From the NCBI RefSeq assembly GCF_002211785.1, contig NZ_CP022132.1:744001-808000 (forward strand): a stretch of DNA of 64,000 nt, written 5' to 3'. The position numbers were made by a program, and so were the translations under genes. The notes under the pieces were generated by a model. It saw only the letters and a program-made list of their open reading frames with translations. It ran no database searches and had not been told where the DNA came from. Positions 8,705 to 17,332 of the stretch are shown one piece after another. This DNA comes from Francisella halioticida. GTDB taxonomy: Bacteria > Pseudomonadota > Gammaproteobacteria > Francisellales > Francisellaceae. Within the stretch, counting starts at the first letter, position 1; every line of letters begins with the position of its first letter.

Positions 8705-9935
8705 TAAAAAAATAGCTATTATTGGCGCTGGATTAGCAGGATGTTCATTAGCTTATGAGTTAGGTAAGTCAGATAGTTTTGATATAACTATATTTGATAA
8801 GAATTTCGAAATAGCAAATGAAGCATCAGGTAATTTTGCGGGGATATTAGAACCTTGTTTAACCTCAGATAATAACTTCTCAGATCAATTTCATACTTTA
8901 GGATACAAATTACTATTAGATTTTATAAATAAATATAGGGATGAAGTGGAAATCTGTAATCAAGGTGTATTACAAATACTAAGTGATGAGAAAGGTTTAA
9001 AAAGATATCAAAAAATATTCACTAAAAGAGATATTAATGCTAATTTAGCTCAGCTACTTTCTGATCAAGAGTTATCAAGGTTTATAAATAAAGATATCTC
9101 AACAAATGCAGTTTATTATCCTAATGCTTTATCTGTAGTACCTAAAAGCATTTGCCAGCTATGGTTAAAATTATCAGGTTCAAAATTAAAATTAGATACT
9201 GAGTTGTTAGATGTTAAAAAAACTTATGACGGGCTTTGGAAACTTGAGGTTAAAAATACTTTAGACATCGATCTAGAATCTCTGTCATTTGAAAGTATGA
9301 ATTTTGATATTGTAATTTTTGCTGGTGGATATCAGCTATTTAAAAATATATCTTACCTACAAAAGATTCCAGTATACCCATCATATGGCCAATTAACTGT
9401 TATTGAGAACTATTTCGATATAGACAAAACTGTAGTTGATAAAGGTTATATTATCCCTGGCTATAAACAAAGTTTGCAAGTTATTGGTGCTACATTTAGA
9501 GATAATACTGATATTACTGGAGAAATTAGAGATGATGATGACAAATTTAATATTTCTCAAATAAAGCAGATATCTCTAAATAATTATGATGCAGATTTAA
9601 AAATAATTAATTCAAGAGTTACTATGAGGTGTGTAACTTCTGATCATCTACCTGTTATTGGTGAATTAGCTAAATATACTAGGTTTAAGCAAGATTTTTA
9701 TAAACCGTTATCAAAAGGTTATCCTAAATCTAAGGTGCCAAGAGTCAAATATGAAGGAGGGTTATACTTATCATCTGGTTTTGGCTCTAAAGGAATGTGC
9801 TCATCTTTGATCTCAGCAAAAATAATATCTTCGAAGATATTAAATCAACAAAGTATAGTATCAGATAAGTTATTAGAAGCTCTATCACCACAAAGGTTTT
9901 GGGTTAGAAATTTTAAGAAAAGTTTAAAAGTCTAG
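8685..9935 (+). CDS. FAD-dependent oxidoreductase resembling the MnmC C-terminal (cmnm5U34 tRNA) domain
   Basis: A DAAO-like flavoprotein of about 416 residues. The Rossmann motif IAIIGAGLAGCSLAYELG is near residue 10, followed by ASGNFAGILEPCL, typical of MnmC (cofactor-facing SGN-x-AG). The late motif SRVTMRCVTSDHLPVIGEL and the closing FGSKGMCSSLISAKIIS also match MnmC2. MnmC removes the carboxymethyl group from cmnm5(s2)U34 of tRNA. Here the N-terminal methyltransferase domain is absent. The frame opens at GTG 8685; GTG 8697 is an alternative start. No ribosome site is convincing, and it overlaps the RAYT-like frame by about 20 bases. Confidence 0.75.
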   Translation: MRINVSSKKIAIIGAGLAGCSLAYELGKSDSFDITIFDKNFEIANEASGNFAGILEPCLTSDNNFSDQFHTLGYKLLLDFINKYRDEVEICNQGVLQILSDEKGLKRYQKIFTKRDINANLAQLLSDQELSRFINKDISTNAVYYPNALSVVPKSICQLWLKLSGSKLKLDTELLDVKKTYDGLWKLEVKNTLDIDLESLSFESMNFDIVIFAGGYQLFKNISYLQKIPVYPSYGQLTVIENYFDIDKTVVDKGYIIPGYKQSLQVIGATFRDNTDITGEIRDDDDKFNISQIKQISLNNYDADLKIINSRVTMRCVTSDHLPVIGELAKYTRFKQDFYKPLSKGYPKSKVPRVKYEGGLYLSSGFGSKGMCSSLISAKIISSKILNQQSIVSDKLLEALSPQRFWVRNFKKSLKV

Positions 9936-10007
9936 TTTAGTCTTTATATTTAGTAATAATCATCTATAATTGCTTACTTCAAAATCTTATAATAAATTTA
10001 TTCTGAT

Positions 10008-10925
10008 ATGAAAATTAAAATAAAGCTAATATTACTTTGGGTTGTTTTAGTTATGACTCTTGCAGGATGCTCTTTTAAATGGGAAGTTCCTATAAATAAA
10101 AGAGATCCATATGAAAAATATAATAGAAAAATATATAACTTTAATAATAAAGTTTATGAATTCCTGACGCCAGCAGCTAAAGTTTATGCTTTTGTAATGC
10201 CAAGTATTGTTCAAAATGGAATTTTTAATGTTTTTCAAAATCTTTATGAGCCTAGTAGGGTAGCAAATGATATATTTCAAGATCAATGGGGTTATGCTGG
10301 AGATGATAGTATGCGATTTGTGGCAAATACAACTCTTGGAATAGCAGGGATATTTGATGTTGCAAATAGTTGGTTTGGCTTGCAAATGCGTTATCATCAA
10401 GATTTTTCAACAACACTACATAAATGGGGAGTGTATAAAAAAGGTTATGCTTCACCATATATTGTATGGCCAATTTTCGGCCCAGGAACTGTAGAAAATT
10501 TAGCTGATAGTGTTGATGCAGCATTTAATCCTGTGACATACGTATTCCTTGTTCCTGGTATTGATACTTTTACATCCTATCTTATAAACTGGAGTATGTA
10601 TGGACTATATTATACTAACCAGGGTGTCTCATATTTACCAGCATATTCGAATCTTCAGCAGTCATCATTAGATCCATATGTAGCATTAAGAAATGCATAT
10701 TTGCAAAATTATGATTATAGTATGGCAAAAATATTAAAACAGAAACTTCCCCAAGCTGAATCAGCACAGCAAAATGACCAAGTTGTATTAAATATATTAG
10801 GAGTTAGTAATAAAAAGGCTAATTCAGAGGTTGCTTCAAGCGGCGAAAGCTTCGTAACAAACTCACAAAATGTACCCGTACTTAAGAGTAGCCTATCAAA
10901 TGTAAATGATGCTGCAAAATTTTAG
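10008..10925 (+). CDS. mlaA: Outer-membrane lipoprotein MlaA (VacJ)
   Basis: A protein of 305 residues with a lipoprotein signal peptide ending in the lipobox LAGC (Cys21). The MlaA core is clear: DPYEKYNRKIYNFNNKVYEF, then SRFVNN-like DDSMRFVANTTLGIAGIFDVA and YIVWPIFGPGTVEN. MlaA forms the outer-membrane end of the Mla phospholipid transport path, removing misplaced phospholipids from the outer leaflet. The other mla genes are not in this window. A C-terminal tail of about 60 residues rich in Ser, Asn and Gln is longer than in enterics. Confidence 0.94.
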   Translation: MKIKIKLILLWVVLVMTLAGCSFKWEVPINKRDPYEKYNRKIYNFNNKVYEFLTPAAKVYAFVMPSIVQNGIFNVFQNLYEPSRVANDIFQDQWGYAGDDSMRFVANTTLGIAGIFDVANSWFGLQMRYHQDFSTTLHKWGVYKKGYASPYIVWPIFGPGTVENLADSVDAAFNPVTYVFLVPGIDTFTSYLINWSMYGLYYTNQGVSYLPAYSNLQQSSLDPYVALRNAYLQNYDYSMAKILKQKLPQAESAQQNDQVVLNILGVSNKKANSEVASSGESFVTNSQNVPVLKSSLSNVNDAAKF

Positions 10926-11021
10926 AGTATAATTGAAAGTAAAAAATATTCATAAGAGTTTCTTTAATCAATAAATTTTTGCTATATTTAAATATACTTG
11001 TAATAGAATTATATAGTTTCA

Positions 11022-12767
11022 ATGAAAAAAATATTTGTAGCTTTTATGTCCTTGGTAATGCTATTGCCTAGCTTATTGGTAATTGCAGGTCCTGTACCTA
11101 GTGGGTATGATTTTGTACCTATACAAGAGGAAATGCAGGTTGCTCAACCAGTTGTACAAAGGCATGGAATGGTTTCCTCACAAGAGGCATTAGCAAGTAT
11201 AGTAGGGTTACAAATACTCAAACAAGGTGGTAATACCGTAGATGCTGCTGTAGCTGTAGGCTTTGCTTTAGCAGTTACTTTGCCTAGGGCAGGGAATCTT
11301 GCAGGAGGAGGTTTTATGTTAATACATCTAAAAGACAAACATAAAACTATAGCTATAAACTATCGCGAGAAAGCTCCTTCTAAGGCTTCTAAAGATATGT
11401 TTCTTAATAAAAAAGGAGATGTTGATTATAGTAAAGTTTCTGGTTCTTATAGTGCATCGGGAGTTCCGGGAACTGTCGCTGGGTTAATTGATGCACAACA
11501 AAAATATGGTAAGCTAAAACTTGCTCAAGTAATAGCCCCAGCTATTAAATTAGCAAAGTATGGTATTCCAGTGAGTTATGATTTACATCAATCATTAATA
11601 TCTGCTAAGCCTTGGTTAAAAAAATCTCCAGATGCAATGAGAATTTTTTACAAAAAAAATGGTTCTGTATATAAGGTAGGAGAAACATTAAAACAACCAG
11701 AGCTTGCTCATAGTTTAACGCTAATCGCAGAACAAGGCAAAAAAGCTTTTTATCAAGGCAAAATAGCTCATAAGATCGCTAAAAGTATGGCAAAAAATGG
11801 TGGGTTAATTACTTTAGAGGATCTTAGAAATTATAATGTTGAAGAAATGGCTCCAGTCAAAGGTACATATAGAGGTTATACAATATACTCTATGCCTCCT
11901 CCAAGTTCAGGTGGAGTTATTTTAATCGAACTTCTAAATATTTTAGAAAAATTCTCATTATCTGACTATGGTAATAATAGTGCTAAAACTATTAATCTTA
12001 TGAGTAATGCTATGAGCTATGCTTATAATGATCGTAATTCAGATTTGGGTGATCCAGATTTTGTAAAAATGGATTTAGCCAAATTTTTATCTAAAAGATA
12101 TGCTAAGGGAATAGCTAAAAAAATAAATACTAATAAGCATATCCCTAGTAAAGATATTAGTACTGTTGATCCAGATAATCGTGAAAAATTACAAACTACA
12201 CAGTTTAGTGTTGTAGATAAAGACGGCAATATGGTATCAAATACGTATACACTAAACTATTCTTATGGTAGTGGTATTATTGTGCCAGGCACCGGGATAT
12301 TTTTGAATAATGAAATGGATGATTTTGCAGCTAAAGTCGGCGTGGCAAATGTTTTTGGATTAATTCAAGGAGAAGCTAATACTGTCGCACCAAATAAGCG
12401 ACCTTTAAGCTCTATGACGCCAACAATAGTGTTGGATAAAGATGGTAATCCATTCTTAGCTACAGGTTCTCCTGGAGGAAGTCGTATTATTACAACAACT
12501 CTACAAGTGATCTTAAATCTAATTGATTATAATATGAATTTACAATCAGCAGTTAATAACCCTCGTGTGCATAGTCAACTATGGCCAGAAGAGTTAGGTG
12601 TAGAACAAGGTATATCTGTGGATACAATCAACTTACTTAAGAAGATGGGAAATAATGTCGTACCATATGCAGCTATGGGTGCTGCTGAATCTGTAGGCTC
12701 AGATGGTAAATATGTATATGGTGCTGCAGACCCTCGTAGAGCGAGTGCTTTAGCAGTGGGATATTAA
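11022..12767 (+). CDS. ggt: Gamma-glutamyltranspeptidase
   Basis: An Ntn-hydrolase of 581 residues with a signal peptide (about 1-22). Autocleavage is expected before the Thr of TTQFSVVDKDGN near residue 391, giving large and small subunits. AGGGFMLIHLK and GSPGGSRIITTTLQVILN are the family substrate-binding blocks. It releases glutamate and cysteinyl-glycine from glutathione in the periplasm. In Francisella, Ggt is known to supply cysteine during intracellular growth. Single gene, start ATG 11022 preceded by an AT-rich leader. Confidence 0.95.
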   Translation: MKKIFVAFMSLVMLLPSLLVIAGPVPSGYDFVPIQEEMQVAQPVVQRHGMVSSQEALASIVGLQILKQGGNTVDAAVAVGFALAVTLPRAGNLAGGGFMLIHLKDKHKTIAINYREKAPSKASKDMFLNKKGDVDYSKVSGSYSASGVPGTVAGLIDAQQKYGKLKLAQVIAPAIKLAKYGIPVSYDLHQSLISAKPWLKKSPDAMRIFYKKNGSVYKVGETLKQPELAHSLTLIAEQGKKAFYQGKIAHKIAKSMAKNGGLITLEDLRNYNVEEMAPVKGTYRGYTIYSMPPPSSGGVILIELLNILEKFSLSDYGNNSAKTINLMSNAMSYAYNDRNSDLGDPDFVKMDLAKFLSKRYAKGIAKKINTNKHIPSKDISTVDPDNREKLQTTQFSVVDKDGNMVSNTYTLNYSYGSGIIVPGTGIFLNNEMDDFAAKVGVANVFGLIQGEANTVAPNKRPLSSMTPTIVLDKDGNPFLATGSPGGSRIITTTLQVILNLIDYNMNLQSAVNNPRVHSQLWPEELGVEQGISVDTINLLKKMGNNVVPYAAMGAAESVGSDGKYVYGAADPRRASALAVGY

Positions 12768-12781
12768 GGATTAATTTTTAT

Positions 12782-12893
12782 TTACTCTTCTTTTTTTGGA
12801 GGTGCTGAGCTTCCAGCAAGAATTCCTCCATCAACATTTAATTCAATACCTGTAACATATTTTGATTCATCAGAAGTTAAGTATAATGCTGGA
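12782..12893 (-). pseudogene. C-terminal fragment of a short-chain dehydrogenase
   Basis: On the minus strand the frame reads [20 protein letters not shown], then [16 protein letters not shown] and a TAA stop at 12782-12784. SDE-x-x-YVTG and VDGG are the C-terminal signature of classical SDR enzymes. The rest of the gene is gone: the fragment stops abruptly at an IS-A right-end remnant near 12887. Its 3' end faces the ggt stop with only 14 bases between. Confidence 0.75.
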
Positions 12894-12950
12894 TAAAAGC
12901 AAGGAATGAAAATATTTTATAAAGTGGTATTGAATAACAGGGACAGTTTA
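12887..12950 (+). mobile_element. IS-A right-end remnant
   Basis: About 64 bases that match the last part of the intact IS-A copies (from the GCTGCATAAAAGCAAGGAA region to GGGACAGTTTA). It carries AATGAAAAT where others have AATAAAAAT. The rest of the element is missing. The right junction is followed directly by TTG and symporter coding sequence. Confidence 0.85.
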
Positions 12951-13133
12951 TTGAGTACCATGGTTGGTATAGTTGTAGCAATAGTTTTATATCTAATTTT
13001 TGATCAAGCAAGATTTGTTTTTTATTGGGCTTTTATATGTATTCCAGTTATTTTTATAGTTGGTTTTTTGCCTGTAATATTTACAAAAATTATAAATAAT
13101 AGAAATAATATATTTCAAACTCATGCTAAATAG
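12951..13133 (+). pseudogene. Displaced C-terminus of the sodium:solute symporter whose main part is at 50674-51790
   Basis: The frame starts in IS-A sequence (ATG 12906), but native sequence begins at TTG 12951: LSTMVGIVVAIVLYLIF, then FYWAFICIPVIFIVGFLPVIF and a stop at 13133. These are two membrane segments with the look of the last helices of an SSS-family symporter. The broken symporter at 50674-51790 ends with GGGGCTATATTG before an IS-A left end. Joining it at the shared TTG gives in-frame GAILSTMVGIVVAIVL. This reconstructs a 3-bp target duplication now split over 38 kb. Confidence 0.72.
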
Positions 13134-13184
13134 TCATTAAAACTCATATAAGTTTTATATAGTTACCATATTTTGAAGAAAAAG

Positions 13185-13440
13185 AGTTTATGTAGTAGAA
13201 GTAGATAAGTTAAGAATTTATTCAAAACTATATTCTATTGATCAATTGCTCTTTAGAGAGTTTAAGCAAAGTTAAAGTATTTAACTGGCACAATGTACTA
13301 TCTAGACAGTATATTATTTATCTTTCAGGTAATATTGAGATAGAAGTTAGCAGTAGAGAGGTAAGTTTATTTAAGCAAGGAGATATTTTGTTAGCAAGTG
13401 ATTAAGTAGAGAAGGCATATTTTGTGAGTGATAGAAGTTA
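13185..13440 (+). pseudogene. Relic of a cupin-domain protein
   Basis: The frame with VFNWHNVLSRQYIIYLSGNI, then EIEVSSREVSLFKQGDILLA resembles cupin proteins of the WHNAPRRQYVIYLEG type (beta-barrel with a GD-x-LLA turn). It ends in SD followed by TAA, where the family usually continues with a Thr/Gly-His segment. Stops also break the frame upstream near 13275. No complete gene can be restored. It lies between the symporter fragment and the 3' end of the PotF-like gene. Confidence 0.5.
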
Positions 13441-13447
13441 GAGATTA

Positions 13448-14635
13448 TTATTTCTGTTTTGGTTTATAATATTTAGGTTTAAACTTTATACCGTATTTTA
13501 CATTCATCCACATTCTACTTATGAAGCTTTGCATTTTGGCATCATGAATATTTAATACATACATTTTTTTAATCATTGCATCAGTAGGTCTGATATTTGT
13601 ATCATCAAACATTTTGCTCATGTATTTTTCATTCTGTGTTACACCATTTGGTTGATATATGTAATTACTATTTTGTGCAGATACATAAGGATCTAAAATG
13701 TAGTTCATTAAAGTGTAAGATTTATTTAGATCTTTAGCTCCTTTAGGAATCATTAGCATATCAAACCAAATATTTGTACCTTCTTTCGGAATCACATAAG
13801 CAAGAGTTACATTAGTGTTGATCTTCTTAGCTCTTTGAACTGAGCGAACGACATCGCCAGAATATCCCATAACTAGACATAGGTTACCTGCAGTGAAGTC
13901 ATTTTGATATTTGTTACTATCAAAATATTTAATATAAGGGCGAATGTTTTTGATAATATCTAAAGCGGCTTTTTCATATTCAGCTTTGCTATTTGTATTT
14001 GGATTAATCCCATGATAGTAAAAATAGTTACCAAATATTTGCTCAGGTTCATCAAGAAGAGAAACTCCACATTTAGAAATTTGTTTTAGATATTTTTTGT
14101 TAAAAATGTATTTCCAACTATTAGGAACAACTCCCTTACCTAAGCGCTCTTCAATTTTTTGCTTATTGTAAGCTAGGCCAGTAGTTCCATAGCTATAGAC
14201 AACAGCATATTTGTTACCAGGATCATTTATTTCAGAAATTTTGTCATAGATAGCTTTATTACGATATTTTAAATTTGGTAATTTTGATTTATCCAATTTT
14301 ATAAGGGCTTTTGATGCGATCTCACTATTTAAATAAAGTGCACCTTGCTCAATAAGATCAAAACCAGACGATCCAGTCATGACTTTTGCTCTAGTCATAT
14401 TATCATCAGATGTATAAATATACTTTACTCTAGTATTAGAAAGTTTTGAGAAGCATGGAATTATATCTGGTGATATATAGTCTGCCCAGTTTGTAAAATT
14501 AAGAAAGGTTGTATTTTTTGTTGGAGTGATGGGATTCTTAAGTATTTTATTACTACAAATATAAGAACTATCATCAGCATAGCATAAGCTTGTAATACTT
14601 AAGAAAGCACCAATAGCAAAAAGCTTTAGTTTCAT
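13448..14635 (-). CDS. potF: Spermidine/putrescine-type ABC transporter substrate-binding protein (PotF/PotD-like)
   Basis: A periplasmic binding protein of 395 residues. The signal peptide spans about 1-20 (cleavage after CYA). FLNFTNWADYISPDIIPCFS and the following SGFDLIEQGALYL are the PotF/PotD opening. VYSYGTTGLAYNKQKI and VMGYSGDVVRSVQRAKK are the lobe signatures. The permease and ATPase genes (potGHI) are not adjacent, so it either works with a distant transporter or has another role. Divergent from the GadC-like gene across 82 bases. Confidence 0.82.
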   Translation of the reverse strand: MKLKLFAIGAFLSITSLCYADDSSYICSNKILKNPITPTKNTTFLNFTNWADYISPDIIPCFSKLSNTRVKYIYTSDDNMTRAKVMTGSSGFDLIEQGALYLNSEIASKALIKLDKSKLPNLKYRNKAIYDKISEINDPGNKYAVVYSYGTTGLAYNKQKIEERLGKGVVPNSWKYIFNKKYLKQISKCGVSLLDEPEQIFGNYFYYHGINPNTNSKAEYEKAALDIIKNIRPYIKYFDSNKYQNDFTAGNLCLVMGYSGDVVRSVQRAKKINTNVTLAYVIPKEGTNIWFDMLMIPKGAKDLNKSYTLMNYILDPYVSAQNSNYIYQPNGVTQNEKYMSKMFDDTNIRPTDAMIKKMYVLNIHDAKMQSFISRMWMNVKYGIKFKPKYYKPKQK

Positions 14636-14717
14636 AAAAGTAAAGGTAACTGTGGTTGTTATAAAATTATTTTAAGTATATACTAAAGCGCGTTATTTTC
14701 TAAAGAAAAAATAAGCA

Positions 14718-16133
14718 ATGGAACAGATCGTAAGTAGTAAAAAATTTGGCCTAATAAGACTAGTAATGATAAATATCGTTGCGGTAGATAGCTTAAGAAA
14801 TATTTCTATAACAGCTCAAGCAGGGTGGATAGTTGTCACTTTTTATATATTAGCTGGGATTTTCTTTTTAATCCCTTGTGCATTATTGACCGCTGAAATG
14901 TCTACTGGCTCATCACAAGAGACCGGTGGTGTTTATATATGGGTCAAAAAAGCATTTGGTAAAAGACTAGGTTTTCTTGTTATTTGGCTCCAGTGGGTTT
15001 ATAACTTAGTATGGTTTCCTTCCATCTGTGGTTTTTTTGCGGGGGTTATAGCATATATAATAGCCCCTTTCACAGGCCAGCAAGCAAATGAGTTAGTTGC
15101 TAATCCATGGTATATGATATCAATGAGCCTGGTAATGTTTTGGAGCGCTACAGCTATTAACTTATTTGGAGTTAAAACATCAAGTACAATAAGTACATTA
15201 GGGGCAGCTATTGGTACGCTATTACCGATGTTTTTGATTATTATAATAGCTATAATATGGTCGCTATCACATAGTTCAGAGATTATGCCACCAAGTATTT
15301 ATAGCTTTATTCCTTCAGGAAATAATATAAGTAGTTGGGGTTTGTTTATAACTGTGATGTTTAGTCTGTTTGGTCTTGAGATGAGTGCTATACACGCTGC
15401 TAATGTAAGAAATGCTAAGAAGAATTTTCCAAGAGCATTATTAATCTCGGGTTCTGTTATTCTAGGGTCACTTATTTTATCAAATATCGCTGTGATATTA
15501 GTGAGTAATCAGTTACAAATGGGTGATGTTGATATTGTGACTGGGTTAATGGTCTCTTTTCACTATTTCTTTAGTCAAATCAATATGCCATGGATGACTT
15601 ATATTATAGCTATTACATTAATATTTGGTGCTTTTACAACAACATCAGCTTGGATTATGGGATTATCACGAGCATTTATGGTTGTTAGTAATGATAATAT
15701 TTTGCCGCAGATTTTTGGTAGGACTAATAAAAATGATGCTCCAGATACAATGCTGATTACTCAAGCATTAGTATTTACAGTATTTTGTTTTTCATATATT
15801 TTTATGCCATCAGTAAATGAGGCGTATTGGTACCTTAGTGATTTAACCGCACAGCTGGCTGTAATGGCTTATATCTTAATGTTTATAACTGCTGTTAAAC
15901 TTAAGCTTAGCCAACCTTTACAAGCTGGTCAATATGAGATTTTTAGAGGGGCTTTAGGTACAGTAATTATGTCATTACTAGGATGTTTAGGGTGTGTTAC
16001 AGCTATAATTGTTGGTTTTATTCCTATAGATAGGGTAGATATGTCAGTATTTAAGTTTGATATGTTATTGATAATAGGGATAGTAATAGCATTAATTATT
16101 CCAGCAATTATTACAATAAAAAAGGATATATAG
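14718..16133 (+). CDS. APC-family amino acid permease, GadC-like (glutamate/GABA antiporter type)
   Basis: An inner-membrane protein of 471 residues with about 12 hydrophobic segments. The first half has AEMSTGSSQETGGVYIWVKK, the APC helix-3 block (ETGGVYIW), and WLQWVYNLVWFPSICGFFAG. GLEMSAIHAANVRNAKKNFPR is the helix-6/loop signature shared with GadC-type antiporters. GadC-like proteins in Francisella have been linked to glutamate uptake and oxidative stress defence. Orthology here is inferred, not proven. No glutamate decarboxylase gene is adjacent. Confidence 0.8.
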   Translation: MEQIVSSKKFGLIRLVMINIVAVDSLRNISITAQAGWIVVTFYILAGIFFLIPCALLTAEMSTGSSQETGGVYIWVKKAFGKRLGFLVIWLQWVYNLVWFPSICGFFAGVIAYIIAPFTGQQANELVANPWYMISMSLVMFWSATAINLFGVKTSSTISTLGAAIGTLLPMFLIIIIAIIWSLSHSSEIMPPSIYSFIPSGNNISSWGLFITVMFSLFGLEMSAIHAANVRNAKKNFPRALLISGSVILGSLILSNIAVILVSNQLQMGDVDIVTGLMVSFHYFFSQINMPWMTYIIAITLIFGAFTTTSAWIMGLSRAFMVVSNDNILPQIFGRTNKNDAPDTMLITQALVFTVFCFSYIFMPSVNEAYWYLSDLTAQLAVMAYILMFITAVKLKLSQPLQAGQYEIFRGALGTVIMSLLGCLGCVTAIIVGFIPIDRVDMSVFKFDMLLIIGIVIALIIPAIITIKKDI

Positions 16134-16178
16134 TTTAATAAAGTATTCTTTAAAAATTTAAATATATTCAAAAATTTC

Positions 16179-16208
16179 TTAAAACTGTTAAAATACTAAC
16201 AGTTTTAA
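16179..16208. terminator. Perfect 12-bp inverted repeat between the permease and the PerM-like gene
   Basis: TTAAAACTGTTA (16179-16190), a 6-base loop AAATAC, then TAACAGTTTTAA (16197-16208). The arms are perfectly complementary and flanked by A/T runs, so it could act as a bidirectional terminator. The low GC makes it weak, and a protein-binding operator for the following gene is an alternative. Confidence 0.45.
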
Positions 16209-16225
16209 ATTAGCTTTTATATTAA

Positions 16226-17332
16226 ATGGTTTTAAAAACTATAAAAAACTGGTACAGAGATAGATACCAAAATAATGAACCAATAGTATTTATTGGTTTG
16301 ATGCTGTTTTTTTATCTAGTATTAACTTTCCTAGGTAATTATATTGCACCTATCTTGGCAGCACTTGTTATTGCTTATTTGCTTGATACATTTGTCAATA
16401 TCCTATATAAAGTAACTAAGATAAATCGACTTGTACTTGTCTATTTTGCTTATATAATTTTCTTAATTGTCTTATTTTCTGTAATTTTTGTGCTATTACC
16501 TATTATAGTTAATCAGATGATTGACTTTATAAAACAAGCTTCACATACCCTTTCGAGTTTAAAAATAAGTCTGGAGCATTTATCTCAACAATATCCTAAA
16601 TTATTAACTGTTGATATAATTAATTCAATAGTTAGCTGGTTTGATACTATTGACTGGAAAAAGATAAGCTCAAGTATTGGATCTTTTATTCTACAAAATA
16701 CAGCCACAACATTACCTATAATATTTTCTGCTCTTATATATTTGTTTTTAGTGCCTTTGATGGTGTTTTACTTCCTTAAAGATAAAGATAAAATTATAAG
16801 TTGGTTTAATTCATTTTTACCTGAAGATAATCATGCTTTATTTTTTGTGTGGAATGATTTAAAGCCTAAACTTGCTGATTATGTAAGAGGTAAAGCAATA
16901 GAATTTATTATTGTTTCAATTGCTACATATCTTGGTTTTGCATATTTTAATCTTAACTACTCAATTCTTTTAGCCTTTGGTGTTGGATTATCTGTAATTA
17001 TTCCATATGTTGGTATGGTGATGATTACTATACCTGTAATTATGGTTGGGATACTACAATATGGAATCAGTATAACTTTAGTTTGGATGCTTATAGTATT
17101 TTTTATTATCCAAGCTTTAGATGGTAATTTGCTGGTACCATTATTATTTTCAGAAATTCTAAATATGCACCCAGTAGGCGTTGTTTCTGCAATATTAATA
17201 TTTGGTGGAATGTGGGGATTATGGGGAGTGTTTTTTGCGATACCTCTAGGTTTACTTTTCATTTCAGGAGTAAATATGTTTAGAAATCACCAAAAATGCA
17301 AAAAAGATCCTGCCAAGATAAACTTATGCTAA
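16226..17332 (+). CDS. AI-2E / PerM family membrane protein
   Basis: A membrane protein of 368 residues with about eight hydrophobic segments. Conserved PerM/AI-2E family blocks include YIAPILAALVIAYLLDTFV near residue 45, FLKDKDKIISWFNSFLPE near residue 185, VRGKAIEFIIVSIATYLGF, and GVVSAILIFGGMWGLWGVFF near the end. Family members are called permease PerM or AI-2E transporter, but substrates are mostly unknown. Its stop overlaps the probable recJ start, a PerM-RecJ coupling that suggests one transcript. Confidence 0.85.
   Translation: MVLKTIKNWYRDRYQNNEPIVFIGLMLFFYLVLTFLGNYIAPILAALVIAYLLDTFVNILYKVTKINRLVLVYFAYIIFLIVLFSVIFVLLPIIVNQMIDFIKQASHTLSSLKISLEHLSQQYPKLLTVDIINSIVSWFDTIDWKKISSSIGSFILQNTATTLPIIFSALIYLFLVPLMVFYFLKDKDKIISWFNSFLPEDNHALFFVWNDLKPKLADYVRGKAIEFIIVSIATYLGFAYFNLNYSILLAFGVGLSVIIPYVGMVMITIPVIMVGILQYGISITLVWMLIVFFIIQALDGNLLVPLLFSEILNMHPVGVVSAILIFGGMWGLWGVFFAIPLGLLFISGVNMFRNHQKCKKDPAKINLC

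Noticed and set aside
10047-10524. Two minus-strand open frames inside mlaA
   Set aside because: They lie opposite a well-supported lipoprotein gene and have no family-like motifs; antisense shadows.
12906-13133. Intact small membrane protein of 75 residues
   Set aside because: Its first 15 codons are IS-A right-end sequence; the rest joins precisely to the broken symporter.
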